Positions 55,271 through 62,624 of a stretch of 64,000 nt of DNA are shown here, one piece after another. The position numbers and the translations under genes were made by a program. Location of the stretch: assembly GCA_963818725.1 (NCBI GenBank), contig CAWFTU010000004.1:186001-250000 (forward strand), written 5' to 3'. The stretch's first letter is position 1, and every line of letters begins with the position of its first letter. The notes beneath the pieces were generated by a model. The model was not told the DNA's origin. It saw nothing but the letters and a program-made list of their open reading frames with translations, and made no database searches. This DNA is from DATFDN01 sp963818725. Lineage in GTDB: Bacteria > Pseudomonadota > Alphaproteobacteria > Acetobacterales > Acetobacteraceae.

Positions 55271-56089
55271 GGCCTGTTGAGAATTAGGATTTCGCTACGG
55301 GGTCAGGCGTGATTTAAGCTCTGGATGGAGCGACTTGTTTTGACCGACGCGCAATGGGCGAAGATGGAGCCGCACTGCCTGGGCAAGCCGACGGACCCCG
55401 GGCGCGGCGGGAAAGACAATCGGCTGTTTGTCGAAGCGGTTCTATGGATCGTGCGGACCGGCAGTCCGTGGCGTGATCTGCCGCCCGTCTTCGGCAAGTG
55501 GAACACGGTCTTCAAACGATACCGAGACTGGGTCAAAGCCGATGTTTTCGTTCGGCTGTTCGAGGCATGCTCGGATGAGCCGGACCTCGAATACGCCATC
55601 GTCGATGCCACGATCGTCAAGGTCCACCGCCACGGACAAGGCGCAAAAGGGGGACTTAGAGCCAGGCCATCGGCCGCTCCAAGGGTGGCATGACCACCAA
55701 AATCGTCGCCCTGACCGATGCGCTGGGCAACCTGGTGCGTTTCGTCCTTCTGCCAGGCCAGCGCTTCGACACGGTGGGCGTTCCGCCGCTCATCGAGGGC
55801 GTCACATTCGGCGCGCTGATTGCGGACAAAGCCTTCGACAGCAACGCCCTTATTGCCGAGCTCGATGCGCGCGGGGCCAAGGTGGTGATCTCCCAGCATC
55901 CGCGCCGGGCGCAGCCGCTTGCGATCGACAAGGAGATGTATAAATGGCGCCACCTGATCGAGAACTTCTTCTGCAAGCTGAAAGAGTTCAAGCGGATCGC
56001 CATGCGCGCCGACAAAACCGATCAGAGCTTTGCGGCCAACCTCCATCTCGCCGCCGCCGTCATCCATTCGCGATGATTCTCAACAGGCC
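55271..56089 (+). mobile_element. IS5-family (IS427-like) element, copy 2 (IS5-b)
   Basis: Same 819 bp and GGCCTGTTGAGAAT ends as IS5-a, flanked by CTAG at 55267-55270 and 56090-56093. Only a few base differences from copy 1 were noted. Confidence 0.93.
55325..56076 (+). pseudogene. IS5-family transposase orfA/orfB, fused frame blocked by a stop
   Basis: OrfA (55325-55693) and orfB (55690-56076) match copy 1 closely. Two substitutions lie just after the slip site: GGGAACTCAGAG in copy 1 is GGGGACTTAGAG here. In the -1 frame this turns CAG into TAG, so a ribosome that shifts at AAAAGGGG would stop within four codons and no full transposase would be made. The separate orfA and orfB remain open. 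The element could still be moved by the transposase of copy 1. Confidence 0.75.
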
Positions 56090-57661
56090 CTAGTGGTTTG
56101 AGTTAAAAATTCCTTGCCATGCTACCCAGACAGGGCTGTTCAACGCTTTCGAATGATGGTGAGTGAGAGCACGTTTTTGATGCCTGCGAGACCGGCGCGG
56201 TGGTGCTGTCGCGAGTTGTGTGGAAATTGGGTGTGGCGCGTCTCCGATGCAACGAGATATCAGGTTAGGCTGCCAAGTCAATGCATTGAGGAGCGAGCTT
56301 TTCGGGAAGCGTCTGCCAGCCGTCGACCTTGCGCATGGTAATCTGTCCTGAAGCAAGCAGTGCCCAAAACAACATCGCCGCGGTCTCCGCTGAGGGCAGC
56401 ACGGTCTGTGTCTTGATGCGGCGCTTGAATTCCTCGTGCAGGCGCTCGATGGCATTCGTGGTTCGGGCCGACTTCCATTGGCTCTCGGGCAACCGGGTGA
56501 AGGTGAACAACCGCTCGCCCGCTTCTTCCAAGCTGTCGGCCACCGCGCGGCATTTCAGCCGCCATTTGCGAATGAACGACTTGCGGCGCGTTTCGATCTC
56601 CTTTGCCGTCCTGGCGTAGATCATGTCGTTGTAGTCGGCGGAAATCTCCTCACGCAGCGCGTCCGGCGCGTGCGCCAGGAGATTGCGGTGCTTGTGCACC
56701 GTACAGCGCTGGGTCGGCACCTCAGGCCACAGCGCAGCGAGCGCCTTCTCCAGTCCGGCGGCCCCATCGATGATCAGGAATTCGGGGTTCCGCAAACCAC
56801 GCGCGATGAGATCGTCAAGTACATTGCGCCAAGCGGCTTCGCTCTCGCCCCCCATGTTGCGCACGGCCAGGAGGACCTTCTGCCCATCGCGCCGAACGCC
56901 GAGCACAACCAGGAGCGAGATGTTGGTGGCCTTGCGGTCCAGCCGCACGCGCACCACGCTGCCATCGAGGACCAGCCGGACGATGTCCTCCGCCACCAAG
57001 TCGCGCCGCGTCCAGGCCTCCCAATCGGTCTTCACCTTGCGCCACACGCGGCTGACCACGTCCTTGCCGATGGCGCCCTTGAACAGCGCCCCGAGCGCCC
57101 GCTTCACCCGCCGCGTGTTGGTGCCAGCGAGGTGGGCCGACGCAATCAGCGCCTCGACCTGTCGGGTCATCCGCGCATAGCGGGGCAGCACTGCACTCTG
57201 CCATTCCCGGCTCGTCCCATCCGAAGCCAACAGCCGAGCCCGGGGCACCGCGACCTCGATCGGGCCGAACGAGCCCAGCAGCCGCCGCGAGCGGGTGCCA
57301 TTCCGGTAACCCGCCGCGGCGCCTCGCTGGTAGCGACCGCGTCCCAGGGCAGCGGTCGCCTCCTGCTCGATCATCTCCTCCAGAAAAAGCCGGACCCGCT
57401 CCCGCAGCGCGGCCTCGATCGGGTCGAACCAGGCCTCCCCAGCAAACAGCGGCGCCGCTTCCGCCGACGTGCTATTCTTCTGCATGGCGTAATCTCCCCC
57501 GGCGCGCCAACGCCGGTTACGAGTTGTTGATCCACTCGGAGATTACGCCACCCCTATTTCCACCACATCCGCGACGGCACCTCCTCGACAACATCAGGCG
57601 CTTCTGCCAGAGAACTTCCGCTGCTATGACCTGATAAGAAACTTCTAACCCAGACCACTAG
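56090..57661 (-). mobile_element. IS256-family element
   Basis: The inverted ends are CTAGTGGTTTGAGTTA and, reversed, CTAGTGGTCTGGGTTA. The left end coincides with the CTAG used as target by IS5-b, so IS5-b appears to have inserted at the tip of this element. The right end contains the stop codon of the adjacent protease gene. No 8-9 bp duplication was recognised. Confidence 0.8.
56265..57485 (-). CDS. IS256-family transposase, 406 aa
   Basis: The start at 57485 gives MQKNSTSAEAAPLFAGEAWF. The Mutator-type transposase domain has GRGRYQRGAAAGYRNGTRSR near the N-terminus. The DDE residues lie in RLVLDGSVVRVRLD, LIIDGAAGLEKAL and TTNAIERLHEEFKRR, and the conserved CTVHKHRNLL sits between the second and third. 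The length is normal and the frame intact, so the element may be active. Confidence 0.93.
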   Translation of the reverse strand: MQKNSTSAEAAPLFAGEAWFDPIEAALRERVRLFLEEMIEQEATAALGRGRYQRGAAAGYRNGTRSRRLLGSFGPIEVAVPRARLLASDGTSREWQSAVLPRYARMTRQVEALIASAHLAGTNTRRVKRALGALFKGAIGKDVVSRVWRKVKTDWEAWTRRDLVAEDIVRLVLDGSVVRVRLDRKATNISLLVVLGVRRDGQKVLLAVRNMGGESEAAWRNVLDDLIARGLRNPEFLIIDGAAGLEKALAALWPEVPTQRCTVHKHRNLLAHAPDALREEISADYNDMIYARTAKEIETRRKSFIRKWRLKCRAVADSLEEAGERLFTFTRLPESQWKSARTTNAIERLHEEFKRRIKTQTVLPSAETAAMLFWALLASGQITMRKVDGWQTLPEKLAPQCIDLAA

Positions 57662-58758
57662 CGCGCGAGGCCGCGCTGGGCATAGCGGGACTGCGCCGCC
57701 TGGACCATCATCATCTCCCCCACATTCTCGGCCGTCACCAGCCCGACCAGCCGATTATCGCTGTCGGCCACGCCGACCGCGGGCAGGCGGCGCTCCTGGA
57801 GCAGGCGCAACGCTTGGTCGAGGCTCTGGCGATGGCCGATCACCGGCACGTCCCGGTCCATCACGTCGATCACCGGCACGTCCGGCCCTTGCTCGCGCAA
57901 GGCGCGGATCATGGCGTCGCGGGTCAGCACGCCGCGCATCCGCCCCGCTCCGTCCACGACCGGGAACTCGTGCTGGGTGGTGCGGATCAGGCACTGCACC
58001 GCGTCCTCGACCCGGCTCAGTGGCGACAGGCTCTCGAATTGCGTCACCATTGCGTCCGTGACGATCATCGCGCGGGAGACCTGGCGGATCTGCGTCGCGT
58101 GCGCCTCGGCGGCGGCCCCGAGATAGACGAACAGGGCGATGAACAGGAGGATTGGGTTGCCGAACAGCCCAAGGATGCCGAGCAGGAACGCGATCCCCTG
58201 CCCGATCGAGGCCGCGATCTGGGTGGCCCGGCCATAGCCAAGGCGATAGGCGAGCAAGGCGCGCAGCACGCGCCCGCCATCCATGGGGAAGGCGGGAATG
58301 AGATTGAACAGCACCAGGAAGAAGTTGACCCAGGCAAGGCGCGAGAACAGGCTGATGGCCGGGTTCTGCACCTCGTAGCTCTCCACGGGGATGAGCCCGC
58401 CAAGCGCGAAATAGAGGACGATCCCGATGACCAGGTTCACCGCCGGCCCGGCCAGCGCGATGATCAGTTCCTGCGTCGGCTCCTCGGGAATGCGTTCGAG
58501 CCGCGCGACGCCCCCGATCGGCAGCAGCGTGATATCCGGCGTCTGCACGCCATAGTGCCGGGCGGCGAAGACGTGTCCGAACTCGTGCAGCAGCACGCAC
58601 AGGAACAGCAGGACGATGAAGGCGACTCCCTGGGTCGCGGCCGGCGCCCCGCCTTGCGCGTAGTGAGCGACCCCGATCCACAGCAGGAACAGCAGGAACG
58701 TGATGTGGACCCGGATCACCGTGCCCCGCACGCTGCCAATCGGAATTGACCAGCTCAT
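57658..58758 (-). CDS. Site-2 protease (M50 family) with two CBS domains, 366 aa
   Basis: An intramembrane zinc protease. The start at 58758 (MSWSIPIGSVRGTVIRVHIT) is chosen for its fit to the family. The zinc site HEFGH lies at residues 58-62 inside a membrane helix, and the third ligand region is FNLIPAFPMDGGRVLRALLA (Asp160). Further helices precede a C-terminal pair of CBS domains (about 235-360: AMIVTDAMVTQFESLSPLSR, DVMDRDVPVIGHRQ). CBS domains usually bind adenosyl ligands and tune activity. The substrate is unknown. The frame is intact. The stop lies at the border of the IS256 element. Confidence 0.9.
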   Translation of the reverse strand: MSWSIPIGSVRGTVIRVHITFLLFLLWIGVAHYAQGGAPAATQGVAFIVLLFLCVLLHEFGHVFAARHYGVQTPDITLLPIGGVARLERIPEEPTQELIIALAGPAVNLVIGIVLYFALGGLIPVESYEVQNPAISLFSRLAWVNFFLVLFNLIPAFPMDGGRVLRALLAYRLGYGRATQIAASIGQGIAFLLGILGLFGNPILLFIALFVYLGAAAEAHATQIRQVSRAMIVTDAMVTQFESLSPLSRVEDAVQCLIRTTQHEFPVVDGAGRMRGVLTRDAMIRALREQGPDVPVIDVMDRDVPVIGHRQSLDQALRLLQERRLPAVGVADSDNRLVGLVTAENVGEMMMVQAAQSRYAQRGLAR

Positions 58759-58847
58759 GTCCTGCGCCCCTTGAAGCACCCCTATTTAGGCGTGCCACCG
58801 CTCCATGCCCAATACTGCCGCGCAGTTTTGCGAGGAGAACCTGATGC

Positions 58848-59278
58848 ATGAGCCGCAACCCCAAGGCTGGCGCGCGCTGCCTGCCCAGCGGGGTGTTCGA
58901 GCGCACGATCTTCGCAAGCCGCTGGCTGCTCGCGCCGTTCTATCTCGGCCTAGCGATCGGCCTTGGAGTCCTGATGATCGCGTTCGCGCAAGGGACGCCC
59001 GCGCTGCTCACGCACGCGCTGCTGGCAGACGGCAACGAGGTCATCGTCACCCTGCTGTCGCTTACCGACCTTTCGCTGTTGGCAATCTTCTGCGGATGGT
59101 CATGTTCGCCGGATACGAACCCGCGATCTCCACCATCCATGTCCCTGAGGAGTTCATGGATGTCGCGCGCGTGACGAATCGTGAACTCCCTTGGCTCGTG
59201 GGCATCGACATGGCATTCGTGGTTTCAGGTGTCCTTCTCGCCCTGACGGACCGCGTGGCGGACCGGGCGGGGCACTGA
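58848..59278 (+). pseudogene. UPF0114 (YqhA-type) membrane protein, frameshifted and internally deleted
   Basis: The first frame has FERTIFASRWLLAPFYLGLA, a membrane helix and NEVIVTLLSLTDLSLL. One base is then lost near 59085, and GNLLRMVMFAGYEPAIS continues in the next frame. It jumps directly to FMDVARVTNRELPWLVGIDM and the last helix AFVVSGVLLALTDRVADRAG. Relatives have about 40 extra residues between GYE and this block, so an in-frame deletion is likely. GAGGAG precedes the start region (58844 or 58848). The gene is probably dead. Confidence 0.75.
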
Positions 59279-59288
59279 CCGAGGCGTG

Positions 59289-60449
59289 ATGTCCGGCATG
59301 CGCGACGAGGAGCACCAAAGCAGCGACTTACACGCCCGCGAGGTGCGTGCCCTCGAGGAGCTTGGCAAGCTGGTCGGGCCGGTCCGGAGCCTCTCCGCGC
59401 TGTTCCGTTTGGTCGCGATCGCGGCGGCGATCGGGTTGGCGATCGCGACCCTTGGCGATGTGGTCATGATCGTCTTCGCCGCCGCGCTGGTCGCGGTGCT
59501 GTTGCGCGGATCGGGGGAACGATTGGGGCGGGTGCTGCATGTCGGCACCGGCTGGGGCGTGCTGGCCGTGATCGTGGGTGTGATCGCGTCGCTGGTCGGG
59601 CTTGTCTGGTGGCACGGGCAAAGCTTGGCGGAGCAGTTCGCCCAGCTCCAGCAAGGCTTGGCCCAGCAGTTCGAGCATGTGCGCCAGCAGTTGCAGCAGA
59701 CCGAGTGGGGGCGGCCCATCCTGCACCAGCTCCCGTTCGGGCTCGAGGCCGAGACCGGGGCCACCAGCCAGGCAGGCACGTCGGGCGGCGCGGGTCCAAT
59801 TCTACGCAGCCTGGCCGGTTTGGTCGCCGGTGCCCTCTGGTCGGCGCTTGGCTTGCTCGGCACCATCGGGGTGATCCTGGTGGCGGCGCTCTATATCGCC
59901 GCCGCGCCGCAATCCTACGTCGATGGGCTGCTCGATCTGCTGTCCCCCAAGCAACGAGCGCCTACCCGCCGCGTGCTGGATCACGTCGGCCAGACATTGT
60001 GGGGATGGCTGGTGGGCCAGTTCCTCGACATGCTCGTGGTGGGCATACTCTGCGGTGCGGGCTTGGTCCTGCTCGGCATGCCGCTCACCTTCATCCTCGC
60101 GCTGATCGCCGGGCTGCTGAACTTCGTCCCCTATATCGGCGCCATCGCCGGCGCGGTCCCGGCGGTGCTGATCGCACTCTCGACCAGTGGCGAGCAGGCG
60201 CTGTTCGTGGGGCTTCTGTATCTCGGGGTCCAGACGTTCGAAGGAAACATCATGGCCCCCTTGATCCAAAAGCGCACCATCGATCTGCCGCCGGCCCTGA
60301 CGATCCTTTCGCAGACCGCGTTCGGTGTGACCTTCGGTCTGTTCGGCGTCATCCTGGCCACCCCGTTCGCCGCCGCGCTGCTCGCCGCTGTTCAGCAACT
60401 CCGGGCGGAGAGAGCCGAGACTGCCGATCAAAGCCCGGAGCGCGGTTGA
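59289..60449 (+). CDS. AI-2E family transporter (PerM/YdiK-like), 386 aa
   Basis: A second, longer member of PF01594. The start at 59289 (MSGMRDEEHQ) overlaps a GTG at 59286. The N-terminal helices are LFRLVAIAAAIGLAIATLGD and VLAVIVGVIASLVGLVWWHG. A coiled-coil-like segment follows (AEQFAQLQQGLAQQFEHVRQ). The signature region is VGQTLWGWLVGQFLDMLVVG, and the final helices have LNFVPYIGAIAGAVPAVLIA and QTFEGNIMAPLIQKRTIDLP, both highly typical. It is an inner-membrane exporter; the substrate is unknown. The frame is intact. It leads a run of same-strand genes for membrane and TerB/TerC proteins. Confidence 0.9.
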   Translation: MSGMRDEEHQSSDLHAREVRALEELGKLVGPVRSLSALFRLVAIAAAIGLAIATLGDVVMIVFAAALVAVLLRGSGERLGRVLHVGTGWGVLAVIVGVIASLVGLVWWHGQSLAEQFAQLQQGLAQQFEHVRQQLQQTEWGRPILHQLPFGLEAETGATSQAGTSGGAGPILRSLAGLVAGALWSALGLLGTIGVILVAALYIAAAPQSYVDGLLDLLSPKQRAPTRRVLDHVGQTLWGWLVGQFLDMLVVGILCGAGLVLLGMPLTFILALIAGLLNFVPYIGAIAGAVPAVLIALSTSGEQALFVGLLYLGVQTFEGNIMAPLIQKRTIDLPPALTILSQTAFGVTFGLFGVILATPFAAALLAAVQQLRAERAETADQSPERG

Positions 60450-60470
60450 ACCCACAGCGCGGTGCCCTAC

Positions 60471-60494
60471 ATAACTGGCACAATAACTGGCACA
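60471..60494. repeat. Two tandem copies of a 12-bp unit
   Basis: ATAACTGGCACA occurs twice in a row, in the 214-base gap between the AI-2E gene and the TerB-like gene. No other feature was recognised in the gap. It may be an operator or a slippage product. Confidence 0.4.
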
Positions 60495-60663
60495 ACAAGA
60501 TCCGGGCCCCTCTGGCGGAGACGTCGGTAGCGATACCGGCCAACTCCGCGATGTCGGATCGCCGCGCGCCTCGGTGCCGTGTCGATCTGCTGCTGGGCCA
60601 CTCCTTTGCGAGACGATCGGCTTCCCTGGACGCGCAACGCAGCAACCAGAGGAGCATTGTACG

Positions 60664-61122
60664 GTGTCGACCAACCCTGAGAATGAAGCGCTAGCCGTCC
60701 AGGTTCGCCAGCCCTATCCATGGAACCTGCTCTGGGCGGTGAACACCGCGGCGGCTGTCGTCGCGCGCGCGGATGGCCGTGTTCATCCCGCCGAACGCCT
60801 GACGCTCAACTCGTACCTGAAGCGCTCTGAGATCAAGGGCCTGGAGTCTCCGCTGGCACACGGCCTGTTCGAGAAATGCCTGCGTGAGCTTGAGCGTGAC
60901 CCCGCGAGCGAACGAAGCGTAATAGCTGGCGTCCTGGCGGGCTTCGATGGAACGCCCTGGACCTGGATCATCCTACGCGCGGCGGAGCAGGTCGCGGCGG
61001 CCGACGGCGCGGTGCACCAAACGGAGGCGCGGGCGATTGATACCATCCGCACCGTTCTCAATCTGCCGCCCGGCGTCCCCGAGCGTCATGCGGCCTGCGT
61101 GCTGTGGTCTGGCCGAACATGA
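60664..61122 (+). CDS. TerB-like protein, 152 aa
   Basis: The GTG at 60664 (reading STNPENEALAVQVRQPYPWN) follows GAGGAG, so I prefer it to longer starts. The protein has two helical half-repeats with acidic positions that fit the TerB fold: VARADGRVHPAERLTLNSYL and EQVAAADGAVHQTEARAIDT. TerB-like proteins bind metal ions and associate with membrane TerC proteins in tellurite/stress systems. A TerC gene follows two genes downstream, which supports the assignment. Its stop overlaps the next start (ATGA). Confidence 0.75.
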   Translation: MSTNPENEALAVQVRQPYPWNLLWAVNTAAAVVARADGRVHPAERLTLNSYLKRSEIKGLESPLAHGLFEKCLRELERDPASERSVIAGVLAGFDGTPWTWIILRAAEQVAAADGAVHQTEARAIDTIRTVLNLPPGVPERHAACVLWSGRT

Positions 61123-61490
61123 GCACCGATCATCCGAACCACCTGCAACGACTGGCGGCGCGGCTGCCTGGGCCGATTCGTTCGGCCCTGGCGTGGGTGC
61201 TGCGACCGGAAGCGAAGTGGCTGCGGGTTCCGCTCGGCCTCGTTCTGATTCCTAGTGGATTTCTCGGTTTCCTGCCGATCCTGGGATTTTGGATGGCTCC
61301 GCTTGGCCTGCTGCTGCTCGCGGAAGATTTCCCACGGGTGCGGCGCTTCACGGTCCGTGCGCTCGATGCATTCGAGAGCTGGTGGAAGCCGCGCCGCACG
61401 CCAATAGAAGGAAAACGAGAGACACATGACAGCCTACACCCTGACCCTTGGGATGTCAGCCAAACTGACCGGCTGAGCAGGAACCACTGA
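61119..61490 (+). CDS. Small membrane protein, 123 aa
   Basis: The start at 61119 overlaps the TerB-like stop, so it is coupled to it. The product MSTDHPNHLQRLAARLPGPI has two hydrophobic segments around a Gly-rich turn (PLGLVLIPSGFLGFLPILGF and WMAPLGLLLLAEDFPRVRRF), then a basic C-terminal part. The GFLGFLPILGFWMAPLGLLLLAxDxP pattern is conserved in small alphaproteobacterial membrane proteins of unknown role. It stops four bases before the TerC gene, so all three are probably one operon. Confidence 0.7.
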   Translation: MSTDHPNHLQRLAARLPGPIRSALAWVLRPEAKWLRVPLGLVLIPSGFLGFLPILGFWMAPLGLLLLAEDFPRVRRFTVRALDAFESWWKPRRTPIEGKRETHDSLHPDPWDVSQTDRLSRNH

Positions 61491-61494
61491 CACG

Positions 61495-62247
61495 ATGGAC
61501 TGGCTTTCGGACCCGCAGATCTGGGCGAGTCTCCTGACGCTGACCGCGTTGGAGATCGTGCTCGGCATCGACAACCTGATCTTCGTCTCCATCCTCGCCG
61601 CCCGTCTCCCGCCCGAACGCCAGCCGATCGCCCGACAGACCGGCCTGTTTCTCGCGCTGGGCCTGCGCCTCGGCCTGCTCGCGGCGATCGCCTGGATCAT
61701 GGGGCTGACAGAGCCGGTGCTCACCGTCGCTGGCTGGGCATTCTCCTGGCGCGACCTCATCCTGATCGGCGGCGGCCTGTTTCTGGTGTACAAGGGCACG
61801 GGCGAAATCCACGAACGGATCGAGGGCGGCGGGGAGCATGAGGGCGCGCGGGCCGCGCGCGCGAGCCTGATCGGCACGATCGCGCAGATCGCCCTGCTCG
61901 ACATCGTGTTCTCGCTGGACAGCGTCATCACGGCGGTTGGCATGGCGAACCAGCTTCCGGTCATGATGGCGGCGGTCGTCATCGCGGTCGGTGTCATGAT
62001 GCTCGCCGCCGCACCCGTCTCGGGCTTCGTCAACCGGCATCCGACGGTGAAGATGCTGGCCCTGTCGTTCCTGTTGCTGATCGGCATGACGCTGATCGCG
62101 GACGGCTTCGGCGTGCATGTCCCCAAGGGCTACATCTACGCGGCGATCGGCTTTTCGATGCTTGTCGAACTGCTCAATCAGCTCGCCGGACGCAACCGGC
62201 GGCGCAGGATGGGCGACCCGCTTGGCCAGCGTCGCCAAAGCCGGTGA
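61495..62247 (+). CDS. TerC-family integral membrane protein, 250 aa
   Basis: The start at 61495 (MDWLSDPQIWASLLTLTALE) leads into the family hallmark EIVLGIDNLIFVSILAARLP, with Asp and Asn in the first membrane helix. The second hallmark, LLDIVFSLDSVITAVGMANQ, comes after the central loop. Seven or so helices are predicted. TerC proteins are linked to tellurite resistance and to metal (manganese) export in several bacteria. It sits directly after the TerB-like and small membrane genes. The frame is intact and the C-terminus is basic. Confidence 0.92.
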   Translation: MDWLSDPQIWASLLTLTALEIVLGIDNLIFVSILAARLPPERQPIARQTGLFLALGLRLGLLAAIAWIMGLTEPVLTVAGWAFSWRDLILIGGGLFLVYKGTGEIHERIEGGGEHEGARAARASLIGTIAQIALLDIVFSLDSVITAVGMANQLPVMMAAVVIAVGVMMLAAAPVSGFVNRHPTVKMLALSFLLLIGMTLIADGFGVHVPKGYIYAAIGFSMLVELLNQLAGRNRRRRMGDPLGQRRQSR

Positions 62248-62302
62248 TGCCCAGGCGCCCTCCCCTGCTGGTCGTGAACGCGCACAGCCCGGTCCGCGCG
62301 AG

Positions 62303-62500
62303 CGCCGCGAGGTCGCCTTTTGGACAGCTTTGCCGATCGCGCTCATCGGGTTCAGCCGCGTCTCTCTCGGCGTGCATTTCGCGACCGACGTGCTTGGCGG
62401 CTTTCTGATCGGTGGCTTTTGACTCCTGCTCGGTGTCGCGCTGGCCGAGAGGACGGACGCACGGCGGTTCACAAGGGAACCGCCAGCCGGAGCCAGGTGA
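62303..62500 (+). pseudogene. PAP2-type phosphatase, C-terminal remnant with a stop
   Basis: The frame reads RREVAFWTALPIALIGFSRV, then SLGVHFATDVLGGFLIGGF, which is the third PAP2 phosphatase motif (SRxxLGxHxxxDxxxG). A TGA at 62420 stands where Trp is expected, and the frame then continues LLLGVALAERTDARRF to 62500. The first two catalytic motifs are absent, so the 5' part has been deleted. Confidence 0.6.
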
Positions 62501-62624
62501 CGCTCTTGTGACGCCGGTCAGCGTTTCAGGCTTCCGTCATGCGCTCTATAGCGTCCAGCCCAACTGCCCGCTGCGGGGCTGGCCCAGGCGCGCAGCCAAT
62601 GCCGGTCGATAAGGGGGAACGCCA

